64,000 nt of DNA, taken from Ruminococcus sp. (GTDB lineage: Bacteria; Bacillota; Clostridia; Oscillospirales; Acutalibacteraceae). The stretch is taken from positions 23,981-87,980 of the forward strand of contig SFCS01000011.1 of the NCBI GenBank assembly GCA_004558485.1, written 5' to 3'. The first letter of the stretch is position 1; each line of letters opens with the position of its first letter. Positions 1 through 7,959 of this stretch are shown here, in pieces. The position numbers and the translations under genes are program-made. The notes beneath the pieces are model-generated. The model was not told the DNA's origin. It did no database searches and saw only the letters and a list, made by a program, of their open reading frames with translations.

Positions 1-1
1 G

Positions 2-685
2 TATTATATCCCCTCGTCCGACACCGCCGTGCGCAAAATCCTGGACGGCGTGCGGGAAATTGTTGGCAACTATGCCGTGGACGGCGTGCAGTATGACGAC
101 TATTTCTATCCCTCCGGCATGCCCGCGACCGCACAGGCTTTTGAGACCCCGCCCGCGGGCGTTTCGCTTGCCGCCTATCGCAAGGCGGCGGTCAACCGCC
201 TCATAGCCTTCACCTGCAGCGCCGTGCACCGCCGCCGCGGCTGTGTGTTCGGCGTCAGCCCCGCCGGCAACCGCGCCCGCACGGAGGAACGCCTTTTCGC
301 GGACACGGCGCTGTGGCTCTCCGTCACGGGCTATATCGACTACCTCTGCCCGCAGCTCTACAGCGGATTTGACAACGGCGCGCTCCCCTTTTGCACCGAG
401 GCGGACGACTTCGCCGCGCTGCCCCGCGCCGACGGGGTGAAGCTGTATGCGGGGCTGGCGCTGTATAAGGCGGGGCTGCCCGACGGCTATGCGGGGGACG
501 GCAGAGACGAATGGCAAAAGGGCGGCGACATCCTCTGTCGCCAGGCGGCATATGCCAAGGAAAAGGGCTATGACGGCGTTGCCGTTTTCCGCTTCGATCA
601 CCTGGTTTCCCCCGCCGACGGCATCCCGAAAACCGAGGCGGAAAATCTCTCCCGCTATCTTCTGACAAATTCTTCCGAGGGTTGA
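2..685 (+). CDS. GHL10/DUF187-type glycoside hydrolase, C-terminal part
   Basis: The gene is open to the window edge, so its 5' part lies outside. The visible 228 residues begin YYIPSSDTAVRKILDGVREI and contain VDGVQYDDYFYP about 20-30 residues later. This is the late (beta/alpha)-barrel region of the GHL10 (DUF187, YngK-like) family of putative glycoside hydrolases, with the acidic DD pair in the expected place. The family acts outside the cell, probably on cell-wall or extracellular polysaccharide; the substrate is not known. The TGA stop lies inside the -35 box of the next promoter. Family assignment is by motif and is fairly secure; the activity is inferred. Confidence 0.82.
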   Translation, partial: YYIPSSDTAVRKILDGVREIVGNYAVDGVQYDDYFYPSGMPATAQAFETPPAGVSLAAYRKAAVNRLIAFTCSAVHRRRGCVFGVSPAGNRARTEERLFADTALWLSVTGYIDYLCPQLYSGFDNGALPFCTEADDFAALPRADGVKLYAGLALYKAGLPDGYAGDGRDEWQKGGDILCRQAAYAKEKGYDGVAVFRFDHLVSPADGIPKTEAENLSRYLLTNSSEG

Positions 686-733
686 CATCTTTCCCCCTCT
701 CATTGTATACTGAATTATGTATACAATGAGAGG
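682..733 (+). promoter_or_regulatory. Sigma-A promoter overlapped by a 15-bp perfect inverted repeat
   Basis: TTGACA (682-687), 18-bp spacer and TATACT (706-711) form a near-consensus promoter for the gene at 749. The arms CCTCTCATTGTATAC (696-710) and GTATACAATGAGAGG (719-733) are exact reverse complements separated by 8 bases. The left arm contains most of the -10 box and the right arm covers the expected start of transcription. That position fits a repressor operator better than a terminator, because the left arm would not be transcribed from this promoter. The binding protein is unknown. Confidence 0.7.
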
Positions 734-748
734 AAAGGTGGGAGTGCA

Positions 749-2671
749 ATGCGCAAAATTTTGACCGTCGCGGTCGCATTTTGTCTGCTTTTCTCGCTTT
801 TCTGCGGGGTGCTCACCCTTTCCGCGGAGCAGCTCGGCATTGTCAGCATTTCCTCCGGCACGCTCAATGTGCGCGCCGGTGCGGGGACAGGCTTTGCGGT
901 CATCGGCTCGCTGCAAAAAAACGACACCGTCACCGTCCGCGGGTCGCAGAAAAACGGCAACGACCTGTGGTATGAAATTGAAAAGGGCGCGCTCAGGGGC
1001 TTTGCCTCGGCGGCATATATCACGCTGCAGACCGCCTATTCCCCCGATGCCGACTTTGAGAGCTATCTCGATGCCCAGGGCTTTCCCGAAAGCTACAGAG
1101 CGGGGCTGCGTGCGCTCCACGCCGCCTACCCGAACTGGGTCTTTGCCGCCAGGCACATCGTCCCCTCCTTCGGCGACGCGCTGAACGCCGAGGCGAGGGT
1201 GGGCAAAAACCTCGTTGCGAGCTCTGCCCGCACCTCGTGGAAATCCATGGACGAGGGTGCCTACAACTGGGACACAAAGCAATATGTCGCCTTTGACAGC
1301 GGCGGCTGGGTGACGGCACAGCGCGAGGTCGTCGCCTACTATATGGACCCCCGCAACTTCCTGGATGACACCGGCATTTTCCAGTTTGAAAGCCTGTCCT
1401 TTTCCGCGTCGCACACGCCCGACGGCGTGCGGCAGATCTTTTCCGGCACCTTCATGAGCGGCATGGAGGAGATGTTCATGCAGGAGGCACGGAAGGCGGG
1501 TGTCTCCGTTTTGCACCTTGCCTCCCGTGCAAGACAGGAGCAGGGAGCAAACGGCAACGCACTCGGCAGGGGCTATGTCCTTGACGGCGTGACCTATTAT
1601 AACTTCTTCAACATCGGCGCCTACAAAACGGCGGACAAAAGCGCTATCGAAAACGGCGCCGCCTATGCCAGGGCGCGCGGCTGGGATACGCCGCAAAAGG
1701 CGATCGCCGGCGGTGCGGCACAGATCGGGCGCGGCTATATCAACATGGAGCAAAACACGCTCTATCTCCAGAAATTCGATGTCGTGGACGGCGGCAACGG
1801 GTATTATAACCATCAGTATATGTCCAATGTCACCGCTGCAAAATCCGAGTCGAACAACATGAAAAAGGCATATGCCGAATGTGCCGGTGCCCTGCAGGGC
1901 GCGCTTATATTTCACATCCCCGTTTACACCGGCATGCCCGACACCGCCTGCGCAGCGCCGCAGTCGCAAAACGGCAACAACGACAACACCCTTGTCGGAC
2001 TGTCCGTCGCGGGCTATTCCCTGACGCCGACCTTCTATCGCTACACCACCGACTACACGCTGTCCGTCCCCGAGGGCGTCACCGCCGTCACCGTCGCAGC
2101 CGATAAGAGCGACGGCGGCGCGTCCGTCTCCGGCGCGGGCGTCATTCCGCTTGCGGGCGGCGAGACCACCGTGTCGGTGCAGGTAACCGCGCCGAGCGGC
2201 CTTGTCCGCACCTACACGCTGCATATCTACGGCGGCAGCAGCGCAGGAGGCGGTGTTCCCTCCGTCGGCAGCTCCGTCTATACCGTTGCCGACTGCATCA
2301 CCGGCATCGCCCCCGGCATAACGGCGGACACGCTGCTGGCGGGGCTGACGGCGCAAAACGGCACGGTGCGGCTGGTGACGGCAAACGGCGCCGCCGTCAC
2401 GGGCAATGTCGCGACGGGACAAGTCCTGCAGCTGCTGTCGGGCGACACCGTGCACGCCGCCTTCCCCATCGTGATCTACGGGGATGTCAGCGGCGACGGC
2501 GCGGTGACTTCAAAGGATCTGCTGCTGGCGCAAAAGCACATCCTCGGGATCACCGTCCTCTCCGGCAGCTATCTCAAAGCGGCGGACAGCGGCAAGGACG
2601 GCAACCTGACCTCCTCCGACCTTCTGCGCACGCAAAAACAAATTCTGGGGATCACATCCCCCATTTTATAG
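749..2671 (+). CDS. Secreted SH3b-glucosaminidase with dockerin
   Basis: A 640-residue exported peptidoglycan hydrolase. Residues 1-27 form a signal peptide. An SH3b wall-binding domain follows (about 30-95). A LytD-type endo-beta-N-acetylglucosaminidase domain spans about 200-390, with the run EQGANGNALGRG. A cadherin-like beta-sandwich (PF12733 type) lies at about 412-495. The C terminus (about 575-635) is a type I dockerin with two Ca2+ loops, DVSGDGAVTSKD and DSGKDGNLTSSD, each followed by the usual LLxxQKxILGI helix. The enzyme should cleave glycan strands in the wall and be held by a cohesin. The neighbouring gene, 12 bases on and probably in the same operon, encodes a membrane-anchored cohesin. 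The RBS is AGGAAAGGTGGGAG. Confidence 0.88.
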   Translation: MRKILTVAVAFCLLFSLFCGVLTLSAEQLGIVSISSGTLNVRAGAGTGFAVIGSLQKNDTVTVRGSQKNGNDLWYEIEKGALRGFASAAYITLQTAYSPDADFESYLDAQGFPESYRAGLRALHAAYPNWVFAARHIVPSFGDALNAEARVGKNLVASSARTSWKSMDEGAYNWDTKQYVAFDSGGWVTAQREVVAYYMDPRNFLDDTGIFQFESLSFSASHTPDGVRQIFSGTFMSGMEEMFMQEARKAGVSVLHLASRARQEQGANGNALGRGYVLDGVTYYNFFNIGAYKTADKSAIENGAAYARARGWDTPQKAIAGGAAQIGRGYINMEQNTLYLQKFDVVDGGNGYYNHQYMSNVTAAKSESNNMKKAYAECAGALQGALIFHIPVYTGMPDTACAAPQSQNGNNDNTLVGLSVAGYSLTPTFYRYTTDYTLSVPEGVTAVTVAADKSDGGASVSGAGVIPLAGGETTVSVQVTAPSGLVRTYTLHIYGGSSAGGGVPSVGSSVYTVADCITGIAPGITADTLLAGLTAQNGTVRLVTANGAAVTGNVATGQVLQLLSGDTVHAAFPIVIYGDVSGDGAVTSKDLLLAQKHILGITVLSGSYLKAADSGKDGNLTSSDLLRTQKQILGITSPIL

Positions 2672-2683
2672 AGAGGTATTGCA

Positions 2684-4120
2684 ATGAAAAAACTGCTTTC
2701 TGTTTTTCTGTGTCTCCTTCTGACCGCGCTCACGGTCTGCGGCGCGCTGCCGGTCACGGCGGCGGGCGCCTTTGTCACGGTCTCTGCGCCGTCATCGGCA
2801 ACGGTCGGCTCGACCGTCACCGTGAAGGTGACCTACACCGCCGATAAGACCATCGGCTCACTCGACGCCACGCTGTCCTATGACGCGGCGGTGATGACCT
2901 TTGCCTCGGCGAGCGGTATCACCGCAAACGGCAACGCCGGCGTCACAAAGATTTCCTTTTATGAGACCTCAGCCTCACCGAAAAAGACCCTGTCCTTCAC
3001 CCTGACCTTCACCGCAAAGGCGGCGGGGAATTGCAGCTTCGGGCTGGAAACGACCGAGCTTACTGACTGGGAAACCGTTTCGAGTCTCGGCAACCCCTCC
3101 GGCAAGGCGACCGTCAGCGTCAAAAACCCGCAAAAATCCGGCAATGCCGATCTGGCGTCTCTGTCTGTTTCCGCGGGCACGCTGTCCCCGAAGTTTTCCG
3201 CCAAGGTCACCGCCTACAATATCGTCATTCCCTACAGCGTCACCTCGCTGCTCGTGAGCGCCAATGCCGCCGACAAGAACGCCAAGGTTGCCGTCACGGG
3301 CAGTCAGAAGATGCAGGTCGGCAAAAATACCCGCGCCGTCACCGTGACCGCACCAAACGGCACGACCAAGACCTATACTCTGACCATCACCCGCCAGGAA
3401 AACACCGGCACGGCGACCGATCCGACAACGCCCGCCGTCGATGCCGCCAAGGTGACGGTCGGTGCGGTCACCAAGACCATCAAGAACGACCTTGCCGACA
3501 TCCCCCTGCCCGCCGGCTTTGAGGCAACGACCGTCACCGTCAACGAGACAACCTTTCCGGCGGCGCAGAACGCCACCCACGCGGTGACGCTGCTCTATCT
3601 CACCGATGAGGACGGACAAAACGGCGCTTTTTATTTGTACAACACGGCAGACATGACCTTTTCGGATTTCTTCTTCACCCAGGTGCAGGCGGGCATTTAT
3701 GTGTTCCTGACGCCGGAAAACACCGACGCGCTGCCGCAGGGCGCTGTGCAAACCTTCCTGCAGATCGGCGAAAAAACGGTCGCGGCATGGTCGTTGCCCG
3801 ATGAAAGAGAAAAGGATTTCTATCTCGTTTATGCGCTGTCGCCCGCAGGCAACACGGGATTTTACCGCTATGACAAGACAGAGGGCACCTTCCAGCGCTA
3901 TATTCCCCCTGCCGAAGACACCCCCGCCCCCGTTGATACAGAGGTGCAGCCCGAGCGCGTCGGCATCCTTGCCCGCGTTTCCGGTTTTTTCTCCGACCTT
4001 ATCGTCCGCTTCGGCAAGGTGCGCGTGATTGCCGTCGGTGTCGGGGCGCCGCTGCTGCTCGCCGCGATCATCGTGCTTATCGTGCTCATTGCGAAAAAAC
4101 CGCGCAATTTCAAACACTGA
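2684..4120 (+). CDS. Membrane-anchored cohesin-domain protein
   Basis: 478 residues. A signal peptide (1-26) precedes a cohesin fold at about 28-150, with VSAPSSATVGSTVTVKVTY and SLDATLSYDAAVMTF. A cadherin-like beta-sandwich (about 158-240) resembles the one in the upstream enzyme. A less clear beta-rich region (about 255-420) follows, then one transmembrane helix (about 445-470) and the basic tail KKPRNFKH. The protein should face outward and be held in the membrane. Cohesins bind dockerins, and the gene just upstream carries a dockerin, so I infer this is its anchor. The start is ATG with RBS GAGAGG. The C-terminal helix shows it is not sortase-linked. Confidence 0.83.
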   Translation: MKKLLSVFLCLLLTALTVCGALPVTAAGAFVTVSAPSSATVGSTVTVKVTYTADKTIGSLDATLSYDAAVMTFASASGITANGNAGVTKISFYETSASPKKTLSFTLTFTAKAAGNCSFGLETTELTDWETVSSLGNPSGKATVSVKNPQKSGNADLASLSVSAGTLSPKFSAKVTAYNIVIPYSVTSLLVSANAADKNAKVAVTGSQKMQVGKNTRAVTVTAPNGTTKTYTLTITRQENTGTATDPTTPAVDAAKVTVGAVTKTIKNDLADIPLPAGFEATTVTVNETTFPAAQNATHAVTLLYLTDEDGQNGAFYLYNTADMTFSDFFFTQVQAGIYVFLTPENTDALPQGAVQTFLQIGEKTVAAWSLPDEREKDFYLVYALSPAGNTGFYRYDKTEGTFQRYIPPAEDTPAPVDTEVQPERVGILARVSGFFSDLIVRFGKVRVIAVGVGAPLLLAAIIVLIVLIAKKPRNFKH

Positions 4121-4239
4121 TTTCCTGCATTTTATTCCGCAAACCGCCGCTTTTTCTTGACAGAAACGCCGCCTTTTGCCGCAATGGCATCGGCAGCGTT
4201 TGACTTTGCGGCGCGCCGCACACGAGGCGAGGAATTTTG

Positions 4240-4560
4240 ATGAATATGGACAGCCTGTGGGAGAAAATTTCCGCCGTCTCCGCGCCCATGCGCTCGGAGA
4301 CGGCGCCTATGCGCGCCGGCTTTGGCAAAATGCCGCGGGCGACCGCGAGCTTGGCGCAAATGAATACGGCATTGCGGATGCCGCCAACATTCTGTATACG
4401 ATCGGGGAATTTCCGACCGGCGAAAAGCGGGAGCAGCTGTGCGCCGCCCTTGTGCTGGCGGGCGAGGTGTCCCTTGACTGGCAGCGCGCCTATTTTTCGT
4501 GGATCCGGAAGAACACCGACCCGACATACGGCATGAGCCGCGCCTGCCACACGCGGTTTG
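4240..4560 (+). pseudogene. Frameshifted 5' remnant of an unidentified gene
   Basis: A good RBS (GAGGAATTTTG) precedes ATG at 4240 and MNMDSLWEKISAV. Near 4285-4300 the protein-like signal moves to another frame, which continues as ARRLWQNAAGDRELGANEYG and ADAANILYTIGEFP. It ends without a proper C terminus when related-looking sequence stops near 4500-4560. The second piece resembles the opening of a conserved Clostridia protein with alpha/alpha-toroid character, from memory only. The gene is broken by a frameshift and a 3' truncation. The function is not known. Confidence 0.5.
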
Positions 4561-4729
4561 ACTGCACGAAGAAGTGCATCGCGAAGGTGTCGTCCGACGC
4601 GGCGCTTATTTTGGGCGCCCGATCCGCGCGGCGGTTAAACTCTTTTTTTCTGCTCCGCTGCTTGCCGCGGGCGTTCAGAGGGAAACCGATGCCGCCCATC
4701 ACATACAGTGTCTTAAAGAAACCGCTTAC

Positions 4730-5222
4730 CTATTTGATCCATTCCTTTCTGTCATTGCCCGATAAAACATCCCGATCCGCTTTCACGATGGTGTTCCCAT
4801 CCTCGTCCCGGATAAACGAGTATTGCACCCCGCCCCCGTGCATCATTTTCGGAATTCTGCATATGCTGTGATTGGGCAGCTTTGTCTTTTGCCTTTTCAA
4901 AAGCCAATTCCATTGCACTTTTTGTAGGTGTGCCTTGTGAAACCACAAAATTTCCCTTGACATCCCTTTCAAAAAGTGTTACTCTGCCTATAGAATCGTA
5001 GTTGGTTAACCCCACAGGCAATTGGAGCCGCCGGGCCTCTAACCAACTATCGGTTCTTTCTTTATTTGGATCAACATAGAGAATGTCGCTGTTGTCTATA
5101 AGGCTCTGAATGCCGCCGCGTCTATCCTTTCCGTATGCGCTCGCCACTTTAATAAATTTGTTTATTTTCCCATTGGGCGTCAATTCCAAAGCACAAAGCA
5201 CCGGATGCCCTATTGTAAGCAA
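4730..5222 (-). pseudogene. Fragment of a large phage/ICE protein (MuF-C-like region)
   Basis: Read on the minus strand, VLCALELTPNGKINKFIKVA, DNSDILYVDPNKERTDSW, LQLPVGLT and HMQNSEND are typical of the C-terminal part of very large phage or integrative-element proteins of Clostridia (MuF-C/PBECR-type ends, family named from memory). Near 4860 the frame shifts and continues as VQYSFIRDEDGNTIV, then stops at 4730. There is no start of its own, and the fragment abuts the integrase remnant at about 5215. Codon use and base composition are less G+C-rich than the neighbours. It is a relic, not a working gene. Confidence 0.6.
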
Positions 5223-5526
5223 AAACTATGCAGAGTTTTTGCGCCTGCCGAAGGAAGAGAAAAAGCCGGTCAAGGATTGCTTTTCCGACTTGGAATGCGC
5301 CCGCATTGAGCGGGCTGTCGGCGCCGTGCCGTATGCCGATTGGATTCTTTGCATGATCTACACCGGCTTTCGCATCAGCGAGTTTTTGTAGCTGACGCCG
5401 TTTTCGGTGAAAGAGACGGACGGCGTGCGGCAGGAAGATATGATCGCGCTGATGGGGCATGCCGACTTCTCGGTCGACATCGACCATTATATCAAGCAAT
5501 CGACGCCCACCCTCGCGGACAGTCGC
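5212..5526 (+). pseudogene. Tyrosine recombinase (phage integrase) remnant
   Basis: SKNYAEFLRLPKEEKKPVKD, ADWILCMIYTGFRISEF and, further on, LMGHADFSVDIDHYI match the start of the catalytic domain (TGFRxSE box with the first catalytic Arg) and the C-terminal GH..Y region of Tn916/phage-type integrases. The frame carries an in-frame TAG at 5389-5391. The part between the two boxes, which would hold the K and HxxR residues, is missing. Nothing upstream of 5212 encodes the N-terminal domains. The remnant points towards the tRNA-Arg gene, a common integrase target. Confidence 0.75.
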
Positions 5527-5528
5527 CT

Positions 5529-5543
5529 CGGAGGGATTCGAAC
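5529..5543. repeat. Partial copy of the tRNA-Arg 3' part, possible att scar
   Basis: The 15 bases CGGAGGGATTCGAAC are identical to 5698-5712, the T-arm/acceptor part of tRNA-Arg(ACG). Integrases of this class often leave such a copy of the tRNA 3' end at the far side of an insertion. The copy directly follows the integrase remnant. A second short direct repeat, CACCCTCGCGGAC, occurs at 5508-5520 and 5635-5647. The geometry (155 bp between the two copies) suggests nested or collapsed insertions rather than one intact element. Confidence 0.5.
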
Positions 5544-5655
5544 TGCACTTTCCCGTTGCCGCCCCCCAGCGCTTTCTTTCATCTCTTCTCGGAAAAGTGC
5601 TGCATTTTGCTTTGCAAAATTGCGCGGGGCTTCTCACCCTCGCGGACGCAAAAAA

Positions 5656-5688
5656 ACAGGACGCCGCAAATGCGGTGTCCTGTTTTTT
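5656..5688 (-). terminator. Terminator of the tRNA-Arg transcript
   Basis: A 12-bp stem (5657-5668 with 5671-5682, one G-U pair) is flanked by A7 on one side and T7 on the other, giving a good intrinsic terminator directly after the tRNA CCA end on the minus strand. Confidence 0.85.
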
Positions 5689-5765
5689 TGGTGCGCCCGG
5701 AGGGATTCGAACCCCCGACCTTTTGATTCGTAGTCAAACACTCTATCCAACTGAGCTACGAGCGC
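5689..5765 (-). tRNA. tRNA-Arg (anticodon ACG)
   Basis: The complement folds as a full cloverleaf: acceptor GCGCTCG/CGGGCGC, D-arm AGCTCAGTTGGATAGAGT, anticodon loop with ACG, T-loop GGTTCGAATCC. The 3' CCA is encoded (5689-5691). ACG (read as ICG by TadA) decodes CGU/CGC/CGA. It is intact and followed by a strong terminator. Confidence 0.95.
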
Positions 5766-5846
5766 GTGTTCTTTAAGGAACGCTAACCATTATACGAACT
5801 TTATTTCCGTTTGTCAAGTCAAAAACGCAAAAAAATCATTTTCCCC

Positions 5847-5902
5847 TTGTTTTTCCCACAAAACCGTGGTATCCTATGAAAATGAGAGTTTTTCTCAATT
5901 TC
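5847..5902 (+). promoter_or_regulatory. zur-znu promoter and candidate Zur operator
   Basis: TTGTTT (5847-5852), 17-bp spacer and TATCCT (5870-5875) give a promoter. Immediately downstream, GAAAATGAGA (5878-5887) and TCTCAATTTC (5893-5902) form an inverted repeat with one mismatch and a 5-base centre. The repeat covers the expected transcription start, as Fur-family operators usually do. I infer autoregulation by the Fur-family product at 5921. Confidence 0.6.
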
Positions 5903-5920
5903 GGGAAAGGGGACGGACTC

Positions 5921-6319
5921 ATGACCTATCATACCGCGCAAAAGGCGCGCCTTTTTTCGTTTTTACAGCAGCACGCCGACACGGCGTTCACCGCCGAGGA
6001 GCTTTGCGACGCGCTCGCGGGCGCGGGCGCCGTCGGGAAAAGCACCGTCTACCGCCTGCTGCCGCAGCTCGTTGCGGAAGGGCAGGTCAAGCGCTTTTCC
6101 GGCAGCGGACAGCGGCGCGCTTTGTATCAGGCGGTCGGCTGTGCGCACTGCGATGCACACCTGCACCTGAAATGCACCGTCTGCGGCAGGATCCTCCATC
6201 TTGACGAGAGTGCGTCCGACGCGGTGCTGCGCCGCGTGCGGCAAAGCACCGCCTTTTCCGTCGACGAAGGGCAAACGGTGCTTTTCGGCAAATGTGCCGC
6301 GTGCGGCAAACGGAGGTAA
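5921..6319 (+). CDS. zur: Fur-family regulator, probably zinc-sensing (Zur)
   Basis: 132 residues. An N-terminal winged helix (about 5-75, with GKSTVYRLLPQLVAEG) precedes a dimerisation/metal domain. The latter has HCDAHLHLKCTVC and the C-terminal CAAC, the two CxxC pairs of the structural Zn site plus the HxHxxC sensing region. Fur proteins repress metal-uptake genes when loaded. The zinc ABC transporter genes follow directly (6-base gap, then overlaps), so Zur is more likely than Fur or PerR. The ATG at 5921 follows the RBS GGGAAAGGGGA; an in-frame ATG at 5876 lies inside the operator region and is unlikely to be used. Confidence 0.85.
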   Translation: MTYHTAQKARLFSFLQQHADTAFTAEELCDALAGAGAVGKSTVYRLLPQLVAEGQVKRFSGSGQRRALYQAVGCAHCDAHLHLKCTVCGRILHLDESASDAVLRRVRQSTAFSVDEGQTVLFGKCAACGKRR

Positions 6320-6325
6320 TCCCCC

Positions 6326-7258
6326 TTGAAAAAACTTCTTGCCGCCTTTTTTGCGGCGCTGCTTTCCTTTTTGTCCTTTTCCGGCTGTACCGCCGCGCCC
6401 GCCGACAACGCGCGGCTGCGCATCGTGTGCACGGTGTTCCCGCAATATGACTTCTTGCGGGAGCTGACGGCGGGGGTGGACGGCGTATCCCTCACGCTGC
6501 TGTTGCGTGCGGGACAGGAAAGTCACGACTATGACCCCTCCTCCCGCGACATCGCCGCCATCCACACCTGCGACCTTTTCGTGTCTGTCGGCGGCGAATC
6601 GGATCACTGGGTCGAGGAGGTGCTGCGCTCCGTCGACACGGCGCACAAGCGCATCTTCTATCTGCTCGACGCGGTCACGCCGCTTGCCGAGGAGCACTCC
6701 GCGCACGATCATCACCATCACGGGGAAACGGAATATGACGAGCATGTCTGGACCGCGCCGCAAAACGCCATCAAGCTCTGTCATGCGCTCACAGAGGCGC
6801 TGTGCACGCTCGATAGCGACAACGCCGCGCGGTATCTCGAAAACAACGCTGTCTACACCGCGCGTCTGCAGGCGCTGGACGACACCCTGCGGGAGGTCGT
6901 GAAAAACGGCGCACGGCGGGAGATCGTGGTCGCCGACCGCTTTCCGTTTCTCTATTTCTGCAAGGCCTACGGGCTTTCCTGGCACGCTGCCTTTGCCGGC
7001 TGTGCCGCCTCGGTCGAGCCGAGCAGCGTCACGGTGCAGCACCTCATCGACACGGTGAAGGAACAGCGCCTGCCGCTCGTATTCAAATGCGAGCTTTCCG
7101 CCGGACAGGTGGCGCAGACGGTCGCGGACAACACCGGCTGCGGCATCGCCACTCTTTTTGCCTGTCACAACCTTTCCAAAACCGATTTCGACAACGGGGA
7201 GACCTATCTGTCGCTGATGTATAAAAATGCGGCAGCCCTCAGGGAGGCACTTTCATGA
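6326..7258 (+). CDS. znuA: Zinc ABC transporter substrate-binding lipoprotein
   Basis: 310 residues. The signal peptide ends in the lipobox FSGC (Cys about 20), so the protein should be lipid-anchored outside the membrane. It has the A-1/cluster 9 fold with IVCTVFPQYDFLREL near the N terminus and metal-ligand regions. A His/acid loop, HDHHHHGETEYDEHVW at about residue 130, is typical of Zn-binding (ZnuA/AdcA) rather than Mn-binding members. It captures Zn2+ and hands it to the ZnuBC permease. The start is TTG after GGAGGTAATC. It is co-transcribed with zur and overlaps znuC by 4 bases. Confidence 0.9.
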   Translation: MKKLLAAFFAALLSFLSFSGCTAAPADNARLRIVCTVFPQYDFLRELTAGVDGVSLTLLLRAGQESHDYDPSSRDIAAIHTCDLFVSVGGESDHWVEEVLRSVDTAHKRIFYLLDAVTPLAEEHSAHDHHHHGETEYDEHVWTAPQNAIKLCHALTEALCTLDSDNAARYLENNAVYTARLQALDDTLREVVKNGARREIVVADRFPFLYFCKAYGLSWHAAFAGCAASVEPSSVTVQHLIDTVKEQRLPLVFKCELSAGQVAQTVADNTGCGIATLFACHNLSKTDFDNGETYLSLMYKNAAALREALS

Positions 7259-7959
7259 GACTGATCACCTGCGACAATGTGACGCTCGCCTATGACGGGC
7301 GGGTGGTGGTGCACGACCTGCATATGCAGGTCGACGCCGGCGACTATCTGTGTATCGTCGGCGAAAACGGCTCGGGCAAAAGTACGCTGATGCGCGCCCT
7401 GCTCGGACTGAAAAAGCCGTCGGGCGGCGCGATCCGTCTGGAAAACGGGCTGCTCCAAAGCGAGATCGGCTATCTGCCGCAGCAAACGGCGGTGCAGCGC
7501 GATTTCCCCGCCACGGTGCGGGAGGTCGTGCAGTCGGGGCTGCGCGGCGGCGCGCTGCGCCCGTTTTTGACGGCGGGCGAAAAGGCGCGCCTTTCCGAGT
7601 GCCTGCAGCTCCTCGAAATTGCCGACATCGCCGGTCGCCCCTATCGCGCGCTGTCGGGCGGACAGCAGCAGCGGGCGCTCTTGGCTCGCGCGCTGTGCGC
7701 GACGGAAAAGGTGCTGCTGCTCGACGAGCCGGTCGCGGGGCTTGACCCCGCCATGACGGCAGGGCTGTATGCCGTCATCGAACGGCTGCACAAACGCGGC
7801 GTCACGATCATCATGATCTCCCACGACATCCCCGCCGCCGTGAAATATGCGACCCACATCCTCCATCTGCGGCACACGCCGCTGTTTTTCGGCACAGCCG
7901 CGGACTATGCCGCAAGCGCCGTCGGCAGACGGTTCTTGGAAAGCGAGGGAGAGGCATGA
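7255..7959 (+). CDS. znuC: Zinc ABC transporter ATP-binding protein
   Basis: 234 residues forming a complete ABC ATPase: Walker A GENGSGKST (about 36-44), Q-loop YLPQQ, signature LSGGQQQRALLARAL (about 135), Walker B VLLLDEPVAGLD, and the switch His in ISHD. It powers uptake by the ZnuB pore. The start ATG overlaps the znuA stop (ATGA), and the end overlaps znuB by 4 bases, so the three proteins are translationally coupled. Confidence 0.92.
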   Translation: MRLITCDNVTLAYDGRVVVHDLHMQVDAGDYLCIVGENGSGKSTLMRALLGLKKPSGGAIRLENGLLQSEIGYLPQQTAVQRDFPATVREVVQSGLRGGALRPFLTAGEKARLSECLQLLEIADIAGRPYRALSGGQQQRALLARALCATEKVLLLDEPVAGLDPAMTAGLYAVIERLHKRGVTIIMISHDIPAAVKYATHILHLRHTPLFFGTAADYAASAVGRRFLESEGEA

